Positions 17,465-27,043 of a DNA stretch of 64,000 bases are shown one piece after another. Position 1 is the stretch's first letter, and every line of letters begins with the position of its first letter. Origin of the DNA: Methylosinus sp. PW1 (lineage in GTDB: Bacteria > Pseudomonadota > Alphaproteobacteria > Rhizobiales > Beijerinckiaceae); NCBI RefSeq assembly GCF_000745215.1, contig NZ_JQNK01000004.1, forward strand, positions 126,501 to 190,500, given 5' to 3'. The notes below the pieces were generated by a model that had not been told where the DNA came from, made no database searches, and worked only from the letters and a program-made list of their open reading frames with translations. Both the position numbers and the translations under genes were made by a program.

Positions 17465-20400
17465 ATGAGCTTGCTGGAAACAGCGGTCGCGCGGCCCGTC
17501 GCGACCACGCTGCTGATGGCTGGTTTGACCATGATCGGAGCGGTCGCCTTTTTTCTGCTGCCCGTGGCGCCGGTTCCTCAAATCGACTATCCGATGATCA
17601 CCGTCGTCGCCTCCATGCCGGGCGCCAGTCCGCAGACCATGGCGGCATCCGTCGCGACACCGCTCGAAAAACGTCTCGGCAAGATCGCCAGCGTCAATGA
17701 AATGACGTCGACGAGCTCTCTCGGCGCGACGCGAATTTCGCTGCAATTCGATCTCGACCGAGACATCAACGGCGCTCAGCGCGACATACAAGCGGCGATC
17801 GCCGCCGCACGCGCGGATCTGCCGACATCATTGCGCAACAACCCGACCACGCGCGCCACTGGCCCGGCGGACGTGCCGGTCCTCACCCTCTCGCTCACCT
17901 CGAGCACGCTAACCCAGGGTCAGCTCTTCGACGCCGCGTCCAACATATTGCAGCAGAAGCTCTCCCAGGCGCCGGGCGTGAGCCAGGTTTCGGTGAGCGG
18001 AGGCGCTCTGCCGGCCGTTCGCGTGGAGCTCGATCCGCGTGCGCTCTTCAAATTCGGCATTTCCCTGGAAGATGTGCGCGCCGCCCTCGCAGCGACGAAT
18101 TACAATGCTCCCAAAGGCGCGCTGACGATCGATGAGCGGCGCTTGCAAATCTATTGCAATGATCAGCAGCGCCGAGCCGGCGATTATGAGAATCTCGTGA
18201 TCGCATATCGGAACGGGGCCACGATCAGGCTGCACGACCTGGCCGAAGTGGTCGATTCGGTCGAGGATTCGCGCAGCTTCGGCCTCATCGACGACGTGCC
18301 GGGAATTCAAGTAAATGTCTCCCGAGCCCCAGGAGCGAACAACATAGAGATCGTCGATCGGATCAGAGCTATGCTGCCCGCGCTCAACGCCGCATTGCCC
18401 GCCGGAGCCGAGATGCGCGTCATGCGGGATCGGACATTGACGATACGCACCTCGCTGCATGAGGTCGAGCAAAGTCTCGTCATTGCTGTCGCGCTCGTGA
18501 TCCTGATCGTGTTCCTGTTCTTACGCGATTGGCGTTCGACCATCATTCCCGGCATATCGGTGATCGTGTCCCTGATCGGCTCGTTCGGGGCGATGTATTT
18601 ATTGGACTACACCCTCGACAATCTCTCCCTCATGGCGTTGACGATCGCCACGGGCTTCGTCGTCGACGACGCCATCGTCGTCGTCGAAAATGTCGTGCGC
18701 CATTTAGAGGCAGGAGCCTCACGACGACGCGCGGTGATCGACGGAAGTCGAGAAGTCGTCCCCACCGTGCTGTCCATGAGCCTGTCGCTGGTCGCCGTGT
18801 TCATTCCGGTGTTGTTCATGGGCGGATTCGTCGGCCGCATGCTACACGAATTCGCAGTCACGCTGTCGGTCGCGATTCTCATCTCTCTCGCGCTCTCGAT
18901 CACCGCGACGCCCATGCTATGCGCGCAGATCATGCGCGAGCATCCCCCAAAGTCCTCGCTTTGGATCCTTCGCGCCAGCGAGCGGGCTCTTTTGGCTCTG
19001 CAGCGCGGATATGAAAAATCGCTCGAAATCGCGCTTCGACACCCGCGCCTGACGACGCTCACGCTTTTCGCCGCGATCGGGCTCAACTTCCACCTATTGG
19101 CGATCATTCCGAAAGGTTTTTTTCCGACGCAGGACACCGGGCGCATGAGCGGCGCCCTTGTCGCCGACCAGAGCGTTTCCTTTGCGGTGATGAAGGCGAA
19201 GCTGGAGCAGGCTATCGCCCTGCTGAAGAGCGATCCGGCCATACAAACGGTCGCGGGCACGATAGGGGGGAGCTCCTTTGGTCCGAGCGGCTCCGTGAAT
19301 GTCGCGGACATGCAGGTCACTTTGAAGCCGCTTCGGGAGCGCGGCGTCTCCGCCGACGAAATCCTCACGCGGTTACGCCCGAAGCTCGCCAAGCTCAGCG
19401 GAGCCGCGCTGTATCTTCAATCTACGCAGGATGTCCGCATCGGGGGACGCCCGAGCAACGCTCTCTATCAATATACTCTCCAGTCCGACAATCTCGAGGA
19501 GCTCCAATCCTGGGCGCCTCGAGTGACGGAGGCGCTACGGCGCAATCCCGTATTGCAGGATGTGAGCTCGGATCAGCAAGACAAGGGACTGCAGACCAGC
19601 GTCCGCGTCGACCGGCCGACAGCATCACGCTTCAACCTCACTTCGGCGCAGATCGACAACACGCTCTATGACGCATTCGGTCAAAGGCAGGTCTCGACCA
19701 TTTACGAGCCCCTCAATCAATATCATGTCGTGATGGAGGTTGCGCCGCAATACCGCGCGTCCATGGTCTCTATCGACGATCTCTATATCAGCGCGAGACA
19801 GAACGCCTCCAATGCTTCATCGTCAGTCAAAGGGACGCCGCTCGCCCCACAGACGCAAGCCTATTCGGTTCGCAACAACGCCGCAGCCGGCAATGCGATA
19901 AGTTCGGGCGCCGAAACAATGGTGCCTCTGCCCGCCTTCAGTCGCCTGGATGCGGGAAAAACGCCGCTCCAGGTCAACCATCAAGGTAATTTCGCCGCCA
20001 TCACCATCTCTTTCAATCTCACGGAGGGGAGGTCGCTCAGCGACGCGACGCGAGCAATCGACGAAACCATGGCGGCGATCGGAGCGCCCGCGACGATTCA
20101 CGGCGTTTTCGCGGGCGCTGCGGCGAGCTATCAGGACGCGCTCGCCAATCAGCCTGTGCTGATCGCGGCGGCGCTCATGACGGTCTATATCGTGCTCGGG
20201 ATTCTCTACGAGAGCTTTTTTCACCCGATCACGATTTTGTCGACGGTTCCATCCGCGGGCGTGGGCGCTCTCCTGGCTCTCATCGTCTGTAAGACGGACT
20301 TGAGCATCGTCGCGATGATCGGAGTATTGTTGCTGATCGGAATCGTGATGAAAAACGCGATCATGCTCATCGATTTCGCCATCGACGCGAAGCGTCGCAA

Positions 20401-20728
20401 CGCGCTCGAGGCGGCGGAAGCGATCCGGCAAGCCTGCGTTTATCGGTTTCGCCCTATCCTTATGACGACGATCGTCGCGCTCTCGAGCGCCGTTCCTCTG
20501 GCGTTCGGAACCGGCGAGGGATCGGAGATACGCAGGCCGCTCGGCATCGCGGTCATAGGCGGTTTGATCATGAGCCAATTTTTGACGCTCTACACGACGC
20601 CAGTGATTTATCTTTATATCGATCGGCTGCAGAACTGGCGGTCTAAGATCCGGTTTTGGAGATTCCCGAGCGGCAAGAGGCGATCGAGCCGCGCGTCGGA
20701 CTGTTGTGACGTCCGATTCCGCAACTGA
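17465..20728 (+). CDS. RND-family (HAE1, MdtB/MdtC-like) efflux permease
   Basis: 1087 residues, the usual length of an HAE1 pump. The N-terminus (FFLLPVAPVPQIDYPMITVVASMPGASP) is typical of MdtB/MdtC. Twelve membrane helices are expected, two blocks around two large periplasmic loops. The proton-relay helix shows GFVVDDAIVVVEN with the double Asp, and helix 10 shows GIVMKNAIMLIDFA with the relay Lys. It would export hydrophobic compounds across the envelope using the proton gradient. No membrane-fusion protein or outer-membrane factor gene is adjacent, which is unusual. The C-terminal tail is Arg-rich. Confidence 0.88.
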   Translation: MSLLETAVARPVATTLLMAGLTMIGAVAFFLLPVAPVPQIDYPMITVVASMPGASPQTMAASVATPLEKRLGKIASVNEMTSTSSLGATRISLQFDLDRDINGAQRDIQAAIAAARADLPTSLRNNPTTRATGPADVPVLTLSLTSSTLTQGQLFDAASNILQQKLSQAPGVSQVSVSGGALPAVRVELDPRALFKFGISLEDVRAALAATNYNAPKGALTIDERRLQIYCNDQQRRAGDYENLVIAYRNGATIRLHDLAEVVDSVEDSRSFGLIDDVPGIQVNVSRAPGANNIEIVDRIRAMLPALNAALPAGAEMRVMRDRTLTIRTSLHEVEQSLVIAVALVILIVFLFLRDWRSTIIPGISVIVSLIGSFGAMYLLDYTLDNLSLMALTIATGFVVDDAIVVVENVVRHLEAGASRRRAVIDGSREVVPTVLSMSLSLVAVFIPVLFMGGFVGRMLHEFAVTLSVAILISLALSITATPMLCAQIMREHPPKSSLWILRASERALLALQRGYEKSLEIALRHPRLTTLTLFAAIGLNFHLLAIIPKGFFPTQDTGRMSGALVADQSVSFAVMKAKLEQAIALLKSDPAIQTVAGTIGGSSFGPSGSVNVADMQVTLKPLRERGVSADEILTRLRPKLAKLSGAALYLQSTQDVRIGGRPSNALYQYTLQSDNLEELQSWAPRVTEALRRNPVLQDVSSDQQDKGLQTSVRVDRPTASRFNLTSAQIDNTLYDAFGQRQVSTIYEPLNQYHVVMEVAPQYRASMVSIDDLYISARQNASNASSSVKGTPLAPQTQAYSVRNNAAAGNAISSGAETMVPLPAFSRLDAGKTPLQVNHQGNFAAITISFNLTEGRSLSDATRAIDETMAAIGAPATIHGVFAGAAASYQDALANQPVLIAAALMTVYIVLGILYESFFHPITILSTVPSAGVGALLALIVCKTDLSIVAMIGVLLLIGIVMKNAIMLIDFAIDAKRRNALEAAEAIRQACVYRFRPILMTTIVALSSAVPLAFGTGEGSEIRRPLGIAVIGGLIMSQFLTLYTTPVIYLYIDRLQNWRSKIRFWRFPSGKRRSSRASDCCDVRFRN

Positions 20729-20903
20729 GCCTCTATGGAAATTATGTCGAAGTCTCGTAGGGCTCATCGTCGACGTGCTTGCCCACGCGATATACCCCAT
20801 TGGGGCGAACGGACAATGCGATGCTCATCAATCGGCCGTCCCGATGAGCCGCTGCACACAACCACGCGGCGCGCCCTCCAGACGGCGCGCCGCGCGCATG
20901 CGC

Positions 20904-22808
20904 TCATTCCGGCAGGGCGAACACGGTGAGCACGCCGCCGAGCGCCGTATAGTTCGACAGGCTACGATAATTGCCCACGGCGCCGAGACCGTCGCTGCTC
21001 TTCGTCAATCCCGCCGCGAGGCCGATTCCCGCCCAGCCGCCGACGCCCGAAAGCACAGCGACATATTGCTTTCCGCCGACCTCATAGGTGATGACATTGC
21101 CGATGATGCCGGAAGGCGTCTTGCGTCGGAACAGCTCCTTGCCCGTCTTTGTGTCGACGGCCTTCAGATAGCCCTCGAGCGTGCCGTAGAAAGTCACGCC
21201 GCCATCCGTCGTGACCGCGCCCGACCAGACCGAGAATTGCTCCTTGTTCGCCCACACGATCTTGCCGGTCTTGGCGTCCCAGGCGATGAAATTGCCCGTA
21301 TGCGTCTCGCCCTTGTCGCGATCGGCGGGGAACATTTCGACTGTGGCGCCGACATAGGGCTGTCCGGCCGAATAGCTGACCCGGAACGGCTCGAAATCCA
21401 TGCAGACGTGATTGGTCGGCACGAGGAAGAGGCCCGTGTTCGGGTCATAGCTCGCGGGCTGCTCGTCCTTGGAGCCGAGCGTCGTCGGACAGGCGCCGCG
21501 CGTCGTCTCGTCCTCGCCATGCGCCTCGGTCGAGAAGCGCTCGTCGAGAATCGGACGGCCATAGGTCTTGGACGTTTTGTCGAGATCGATCTTCGTGGCC
21601 CAATTGACGGCGGGATCGAATTTCGCGGCGACGAGCAATTCGCCACTGACGCGATCGAGCGTGTAGCCGAAGCCGTTGCGATCGAAATGAACGGCGGTCT
21701 TGCGCTTCTTTCCCTCGATCTCCTGATCGACGAGCAGCAGCTCGTTGACCGCGTCATAATCCCATTGGTCGTGCGGCGTCGTCTGATAGACCCATCGCGC
21801 CTTGCCCGTGTCGAGATCGCGCGCCCACAAAGTCATGGACCAGCGATTGTCGCCAGGGCGCTGAATCGGATTCCATGTCGAGGGATTGCCGGAGCCATAA
21901 TAGACGAGATTGAGCTCGGGGTCGTAGCTGTACCAGCCCCATGTCGTGCCGCCGCCGAGCTTCCACTGATCGCCTTGCCAAGTGTTGACCCCGGAGTCCT
22001 TGCCGACCGGCTTGCCGAGATGCGTCGTCTTCTCGGGGTCGATCAATGTGTCTTCGTCCGGCCCGGTGGAATAGCCGCGCCACAATAGCGCGCCGGTCTT
22101 CACATCATAGGCGGAGATATGGCCACGCACGCCATATTCGCCGCCGGCGTTGCCGACGAGCACCTTGTCCTTGAACACATGCGGCGCCGCCGTGGAGGTC
22201 TCCCCCTTCGACGGATCGCCGAATTTGACGGACCAGATCGGCTTGTCCTTGCCGTCGCCGGAAGACGCGCCCGTCGCGGCGTCGAGCGCGACAAGAGTCG
22301 TGTCGGCTTGAGCGAGGAAGATCTTGCCGTCGCCATAGGCGAGGCCGCGATTGACCGTGTCGCAGCACATCACAGGAACGACCGAGGCGTCCTGCTGCGG
22401 CGCGTATTTCCAGAGCACCTTGTGATCGGGATCTCTCAGATCGAGCGCATAGACATTGTTGGGAAACGGCGTGTGCAGATACATCACGTCGGTGACATAG
22501 GCTGCTTTCGTCGTCTTGCCGTCCTTCTCGACGACGCCGGGAATCGTCACATTGTGAATGACCAGCGGAGCGCCCTCGTGTCCGCGCAAGACGCCCGTCG
22601 AGAATTGCCAGTCGACTGCGAGCTTGTGCACATTCGCCGTGGTGATCTGCTTCAACGCCGAATGCCGAAGATTGGCGTAATCGCCTGTCGGCGACACCCA
22701 TTGGCGCGGGTCCTTTTGCAGGTCGAGCAATGTGTCCGCAAAGGCGCCGCTCGCCGCGAGCGCGAGCACGCCAACCGACATCGACAGTCGAAGTTTCGTC
22801 ATCTGCAT
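20904..22808 (-). CDS. xoxF: Lanthanide-type PQQ-dependent methanol dehydrogenase (XoxF)
   Basis: 634 residues. ATG 22808 is chosen because GGAGG (22816-22820) lies 7 bases before it; a signal peptide follows (ends GAFAD). The eight-bladed PQQ propeller is clear. The adjacent disulfide Cys pair is Cys148-Cys149 ([17 protein letters not shown]); metal ligands are likely Glu224 (GGEYGVRGH) and Asn308 (GSGNPSTWN); catalytic Asp350 is in [12 protein letters not shown]. Asp352 two residues later is the extra acidic residue that marks lanthanide-dependent XoxF rather than calcium-dependent MxaF, which has Ala there. It oxidises methanol (and formaldehyde) in the periplasm. No xoxG cytochrome or xoxJ gene is adjacent, so it is a stand-alone copy. 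Confidence 0.88.
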   Translation of the reverse strand: MQMTKLRLSMSVGVLALAASGAFADTLLDLQKDPRQWVSPTGDYANLRHSALKQITTANVHKLAVDWQFSTGVLRGHEGAPLVIHNVTIPGVVEKDGKTTKAAYVTDVMYLHTPFPNNVYALDLRDPDHKVLWKYAPQQDASVVPVMCCDTVNRGLAYGDGKIFLAQADTTLVALDAATGASSGDGKDKPIWSVKFGDPSKGETSTAAPHVFKDKVLVGNAGGEYGVRGHISAYDVKTGALLWRGYSTGPDEDTLIDPEKTTHLGKPVGKDSGVNTWQGDQWKLGGGTTWGWYSYDPELNLVYYGSGNPSTWNPIQRPGDNRWSMTLWARDLDTGKARWVYQTTPHDQWDYDAVNELLLVDQEIEGKKRKTAVHFDRNGFGYTLDRVSGELLVAAKFDPAVNWATKIDLDKTSKTYGRPILDERFSTEAHGEDETTRGACPTTLGSKDEQPASYDPNTGLFLVPTNHVCMDFEPFRVSYSAGQPYVGATVEMFPADRDKGETHTGNFIAWDAKTGKIVWANKEQFSVWSGAVTTDGGVTFYGTLEGYLKAVDTKTGKELFRRKTPSGIIGNVITYEVGGKQYVAVLSGVGGWAGIGLAAGLTKSSDGLGAVGNYRSLSNYTALGGVLTVFALPE

Positions 22809-22994
22809 TTCATTTCCTCCGCAGCCGGTTTTTTCTCGCTTGCGCTTCATGCGCGACGGACGGCGCCGAGCCCGGGAAGCCGTTCGCCGCCCGCCGCGCG
22901 CTCATGCAGCGGCCGCATGCGACGCCGCTCGAGGATCGATATTCATCGAATGGGCGTGGCGCGCCAGATCACGAAAGAGCGACGCGCTTCCGAT

Positions 22995-23012
22995 TGTCGC
23001 AAATTTGCGACA
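22995..23012. promoter_or_regulatory. 18-bp perfect palindrome upstream of xoxF
   Basis: TGTCGCAAA directly joined to its reverse complement TTTGCGACA, about 187 bases before the xoxF start and within the 313-base gap 22809-23121. The size, perfect symmetry and distance fit an activator site, for example an upstream element for an enhancer-binding protein. I could not find a convincing -24/-12 or -35/-10 box between it and the gene. Confidence 0.55.
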
Positions 23013-23121
23013 GCTGCGGCCGTCGTCGGACGATCGAGCCGCAGGACAGCCTCTGCTCGACGCGTGAAAATTTCAAAATGAGAAGAATGGCCGACAGACA
23101 GGCGCGCGACGTCGCGCCGCT

Positions 23122-23772
23122 TCACGCGTCGAAAACGAGATCGAGATGCGCTTCGAACAGATCGCCGATGTCGAGAGGGTGGGCGCGATCGAGCAGACCA
23201 TTGTGAATGATCGCGAACCAGATCGGCGCGATGAGCAGATGAGGATAGTCCTCGAGCTCGGGCCGGCGCAGCTCTCCTCGCGCGCGCGCGGTCGCGGCCA
23301 GAGCGCGGATCTGATTCAAGAGCGGCTCGAACATCACGCGTCGATAGATCTCCGTCATCTCGGGAAATCGCGCGCCCTCGACGAGCACGAGCCGCGCGAT
23401 GGCGGCGCGGCCATTGCGCTCGATCTCGCGTATCGACACGAGCATGGTGCGCCGTATGAATGTCGACACCGGCTCGTCGGGTCGGCGATTGGCGGGGTCG
23501 GCGTCGATCAGCGCTCCTGCGATCTTCTCCCGCACCACCGCTTCGAACAGCGCCTCCTTGGCCGGAAAGTATCGATAGGACGTGCCCTTGGCGACGCCCG
23601 CGCGTCTTGCGACGCCGTCCATCGTCGTGTCGGCGTAACCATTCTCGAGAAACTCCCCGAGCGCCGCGTCGATGATGACGCGGCGCGTCTGCGCGGTCTT
23701 CTCCGGGCTCGGCCCTCTACCGGCCCGCCGCGGCTCCACGCTCTTCGTGGGCTTTGTCGGTCGCTTCGCCAT
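23122..23772 (-). CDS. TetR/AcrR-family transcriptional repressor
   Basis: About 216 residues. The N-terminal helix-turn-helix is typical: IIDAALGEFLENGYADTTMDGVARRAGVAKGTSYRYFPAKEALF (several short family motifs in order). The C-terminal ligand domain is variable and has no diagnostic residues. ATG 23772 is chosen over the in-frame ATG at 23820 because the latter would put the start inside the operator palindrome. It is divergent from the efflux operon that starts at 23895, with a 22-bp palindrome between. The simplest reading is that it represses that operon, and itself, until an aromatic acid or similar ligand binds. Confidence 0.85.
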   Translation of the reverse strand: MAKRPTKPTKSVEPRRAGRGPSPEKTAQTRRVIIDAALGEFLENGYADTTMDGVARRAGVAKGTSYRYFPAKEALFEAVVREKIAGALIDADPANRRPDEPVSTFIRRTMLVSIREIERNGRAAIARLVLVEGARFPEMTEIYRRVMFEPLLNQIRALAATARARGELRRPELEDYPHLLIAPIWFAIIHNGLLDRAHPLDIGDLFEAHLDLVFDA

Positions 23773-23809
23773 TCTTCTCGTGTCTCTCCGCCATATCATG
23801 GCTTGACAT

Positions 23810-23831
23810 AAAATGACCATGTGGTCATTTT
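23810..23831. promoter_or_regulatory. TetR operator palindrome
   Basis: AAAATGACCA and its exact reverse complement separated by 2 bases, placed between the divergent tetR and efflux operon. A TTGACA at 23803-23808 touches it on the + strand, so a bound repressor would cover the promoter. The TGACCA-NN-TGGTCA core is a common TetR-family layout. Confidence 0.65.
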
Positions 23832-23894
23832 TATAGAAAGCCCGGCAAGACGCAAGCGCTTCGCTGCGGTCGCCGACGCATCCGGAACCCCTTC

Positions 23895-25898
23895 ATGCCA
23901 TTTTTTGGCTCGAGCCATTGGCTGTTCTCGGTCAAGACATTCATCGCCGCCATGCTGGCCTTAGCCGTCAGCTTCTGGCTCGATCTGCCGCGGCCCTATT
24001 GGGCGTTGGCGTCGGTCTATATCGCCTCGCAGCCGCTCGCCGGCGCGACGATGTCGAAGGCCGTCTATCGGGCTGCGGGCACATTGATCGGCGCGGCGGG
24101 CGCGGTTCTGATGGTTCCCAATCTGGTCGACGCCCCGCTCGTGCTGGCGCTCGCAATGTCGATCTGGTCGGGATTTTGCCTCTATCTCGCGCTGCTCGAC
24201 CGCACGCCGCGCGGCTATGTTTTCATGCTCGCCGGCTATACGGCGGCGATCGTCGGATTTCCGGCCGTCGACGCGCCGGCGACGGTCTTCGATCTCGCTC
24301 TGTCGCGAACCGAAGAGATCCTCGTCGGCATCGCTTGCGCTTCGCTCGTGTCGAGCCTCGTCTTCCCGCGCTCCGTCGGTCCCGTCGTCGCCGAAAGGCT
24401 CGATATCTCGCTGCGGCACGGACGCGACGCCGCCAGCGACGCGCTCGATCCGCAAACAAGCGCGCCGAACGACGCGCATTGGCTACGCCTCGTGACCGAT
24501 GTGGCGGAGATCGAGACGCTCGCCGCCCATCTCTCCTTCGATGCTGCGGTCGAACGCCGATCGCTCGACAGCATCCGTCGCATCGCGCCACGCATGCTCA
24601 TGCTGTTTCCCGTTCTGTCGGCGATCTCGGATCGCCTCGCCGCGCTCGCCGATCTCGGCGGCGCCTCGGAACGCGTTGGCGCACTCGTCGAGCGCGCGCG
24701 CGCCCTGATCGCGGCCGCCGAATCCATCGATACGGAGAAGGAGGCTGCCGAGCTTCGGCGCGACCTCGAAGCGGCTGCCGTCGTGAGCGCTGACGCCGAC
24801 TGGCGCGCGCTCATCGAGGCGAGCCTCTGCCTCCGCATCGCCGAGCTGCTCGATATTTTGTTCGACTGCGGGGAGCTGACGAAAGCCCTCGCCCACGGAT
24901 CGTCTCGGCCAGCGCCCTTGCGCCTCGCGGTCGAATCGCGCATCGCGCGCGTCCGTCATCTCGACCATGGCGCAGCGCTGCATGCGGCCTTCGCGCTCGC
25001 CTGCGCGATTTTCGCCTGCTGCCTATTCTGGATCGCCACGGCGTGGCCGGAGGGCTCGATCGCCGCCATGATGGGAGCGATCGTCGGAAGCCTCTACGCA
25101 TCTCAGGACGATCCCACTCCGTCGATCGCCGGCTTCGCCAAATGGACGATCCTCGCCACGACGATCGCCGGCGTCTACCTCTTCGTCATCTTGCCGCACA
25201 TTCACAATTTCGAGACGCTGGCGCTGGCGCTCGCGCCTGTCTACCTCGCCTTCGGCTTGCTCATCGCCTCGCCGCAGACCTTTCGCATCGGCCTGCCGCT
25301 GGCCATCGTCACGCCGACCGCCATGGCCGTGCAGGAGCTCTATTCCGCGGACGCCGAGAATTTCGTGAATACGAGTCTCGCAATGTCCGCCGGCATGGCG
25401 CTGACCGCGGTCACGACGGCCTTGATCCGCCGCGCCGGCGCGCAATTGCGCGCGCGCCGCTATGCGCGCGCCAATCGGGACGCGCTCGTTCAGGCGGCCG
25501 ACCCGCGCGCGGGAAACGATGTGCGCCTCATGGGCTTGATGCTCGATCGTCTGTTTCTGCTCGCGCCCATCGCCCATGCGGTCGAAGGCAAACTGCCGGA
25601 TGCGCTGCGCGATTTGAGAACCGGGCTGAATATTCTCGATGCGCGCCGATCGCGAAACACGCTGGTCGGCTCTCGCCGAAGACGGATCGACGCATTGTTG
25701 AAGCATCTCTCCCGCTCTTTCCAGATCGGGGCGCCGGCGCCGTCTCGGGCCGCTCTGCATGCGATCGATCGCGCAATGGCGACGGCGCGAAACGCCGGCG
25801 ACGCGCGCCTGCTGCTCGCTCTGGTCGGCCTGCGGCGTTGTCTCTTCGCCGCGGCGCCCCCACCCGACCAGTCCTTGTTGGAGGCGAAAGTCGCATGA
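23895..25898 (+). CDS. FUSC-family aromatic acid exporter (AaeB-like)
   Basis: 667 residues. An N-terminal membrane block of about five to six helices starts SVKTFIAAMLALAVSFWLDLPRPYWALASVYI, typical of AaeB/FUSC proteins. It is followed by a soluble helical region (about 170-345), a second membrane block (ALHAAFALACAIFACCLFWIATAWPEG onward) and a C-terminal soluble part. In the family it works with a HlyD-like fusion protein to pump p-hydroxybenzoate and related acids. The next genes, overlapping by ATGA and GTGA, are the DUF1656 and HlyD-like subunits, so this is the standard AaeXAB set with B first. Confidence 0.85.
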   Translation: MPFFGSSHWLFSVKTFIAAMLALAVSFWLDLPRPYWALASVYIASQPLAGATMSKAVYRAAGTLIGAAGAVLMVPNLVDAPLVLALAMSIWSGFCLYLALLDRTPRGYVFMLAGYTAAIVGFPAVDAPATVFDLALSRTEEILVGIACASLVSSLVFPRSVGPVVAERLDISLRHGRDAASDALDPQTSAPNDAHWLRLVTDVAEIETLAAHLSFDAAVERRSLDSIRRIAPRMLMLFPVLSAISDRLAALADLGGASERVGALVERARALIAAAESIDTEKEAAELRRDLEAAAVVSADADWRALIEASLCLRIAELLDILFDCGELTKALAHGSSRPAPLRLAVESRIARVRHLDHGAALHAAFALACAIFACCLFWIATAWPEGSIAAMMGAIVGSLYASQDDPTPSIAGFAKWTILATTIAGVYLFVILPHIHNFETLALALAPVYLAFGLLIASPQTFRIGLPLAIVTPTAMAVQELYSADAENFVNTSLAMSAGMALTAVTTALIRRAGAQLRARRYARANRDALVQAADPRAGNDVRLMGLMLDRLFLLAPIAHAVEGKLPDALRDLRTGLNILDARRSRNTLVGSRRRRIDALLKHLSRSFQIGAPAPSRAALHAIDRAMATARNAGDARLLLALVGLRRCLFAAAPPPDQSLLEAKVA

Positions 25899-26104
25899 CT
25901 GCAGAAATCAGCATCTTCGGCGTGTTCGTATCGTCGCTGCTCGCCTTCGCGCTCGCCGCTTTCGTTCTGGAGGTCGTGATCGCGCGAGCGCTCGCAACCA
26001 TCGGCTTCTACCGCTTCGTCTGGCACCCGGCCTTGTTCAATTTCGCCATGTTCGTCTGTCTGCTCGGCGCTTGCGTTCTTCTCTTGTCCCCGGAACGTCT
26101 GTGA
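25895..26104 (+). CDS. DUF1656 small membrane protein (AaeX-like)
   Basis: 69 residues with two membrane helices (FVSSLLAFALAAFVLEVVIA and WHPALFNFAMFVCLLGACVLLL). The order TAEISIFGVFVSSLL followed by GFYRFVWHPALFN is the DUF1656 pattern. It overlaps the stop of the exporter gene by ATGA and the start of the HlyD gene by GTGA, which shows translational coupling. Function is unknown, but it nearly always accompanies AaeA/AaeB-type pumps. A longer open frame upstream in this frame is the shadow of the exporter. Confidence 0.82.
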   Translation: MTAEISIFGVFVSSLLAFALAAFVLEVVIARALATIGFYRFVWHPALFNFAMFVCLLGACVLLLSPERL

Positions 26105-26985
26105 AAACAAAGCTGCTCTCCTTCCTTCGCATCGCGACGACATTGGCGCTCGCCCTGGCGGCGGCTTTCGTCATCTGGCGCCTTTGGGAATATTACGAGG
26201 CGGAGCCCTGGACCAGGGACGGGCGCGTGCGCGCCGACGTCGTCGCCGTCGCCGCCGATGTGTCGGGGCTGGTCAGCGAGGTGCTCGTTCACGAAGATCA
26301 ATTCGTTCACAAGGGCGAGGCGCTGTTCCGCATCGATCGGGAGCGCTTCGTTCTCGCGCTGCGACAGGCCGAGGCGATTCTCGAGGGACGCGCCGCCGCG
26401 CTCGACGTCGCGACGAAGGATCTCGCGCGCTATCGCGCTCTCGAGGCGACGAAGACGATCGCGGTCTCCAAGCAGCAGCTCGATGCGGCGATCTCCGCGC
26501 AGGCCCAGGCCCAAGCGGCGTTGCGGCAGGCGGCGGCCGACCGCGATGTCGCCAGATTGAACCTCGATCGATCGGAGGTGCGCGCGTCCGTCAGCGGGCC
26601 TTTGACGAATTTCGACCTGAGGCCCGGCGCCTATGTGACGGCGGGCAAGGGCGTCGCGGCGCTGATCGACGCCGAGAGCCTATATGTCGACGGCTATTTC
26701 GAGGAGACGAAGCTGCCGATGATTCACGTCGGCGACCGCGCCGAGATTCATTTGATGGGCGAGACGAAGACGATTTACGGCCGCGTCGAAGGAATAGCGG
26801 GCGGCATAGAGGATCGCGAGCGTAGCGCCGGAACGACGATGCTGCCGAATGTCAATCCGACGTTCAGCTGGGTGCGGCTCGCGCAGCGCATACCTGTCCG
26901 CATCGCGCTCGATCCGACGGCCGGCGACGTGGCCATGATCGCCGGCCGCACGGCGACTGTCGTCATCGGCGCGAAGAAGCCATGA
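26101..26985 (+). CDS. HlyD/AaeA-family membrane fusion protein
   Basis: 294 residues from GTG 26101. One N-terminal membrane helix (ATTLALALAAAFVIWRLW) is followed by EPWTRDGRVRADVVAVAADVSGLV, the usual first biotinyl-lipoyl half of AaeA/EmrA proteins. A coiled-coil hairpin (about residues 85-160) comes next, then the second half (LDRSEVRASVSGPLTNFDLRPGAYV) and a beta barrel (GYFEETKLPMIHVGDRAEI). It joins the inner-membrane FUSC pump to an outer-membrane channel, which is not encoded here. Regulated together with the exporter, probably by the divergent TetR. Confidence 0.88.
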   Translation: MKTKLLSFLRIATTLALALAAAFVIWRLWEYYEAEPWTRDGRVRADVVAVAADVSGLVSEVLVHEDQFVHKGEALFRIDRERFVLALRQAEAILEGRAAALDVATKDLARYRALEATKTIAVSKQQLDAAISAQAQAQAALRQAAADRDVARLNLDRSEVRASVSGPLTNFDLRPGAYVTAGKGVAALIDAESLYVDGYFEETKLPMIHVGDRAEIHLMGETKTIYGRVEGIAGGIEDRERSAGTTMLPNVNPTFSWVRLAQRIPVRIALDPTAGDVAMIAGRTATVVIGAKKP

Positions 26986-27043
26986 CGCCGCCGCTCGACG
27001 ACGACCACCCGTTGCGTCGAGCCGAATTGTTCCGCACGCGCAT

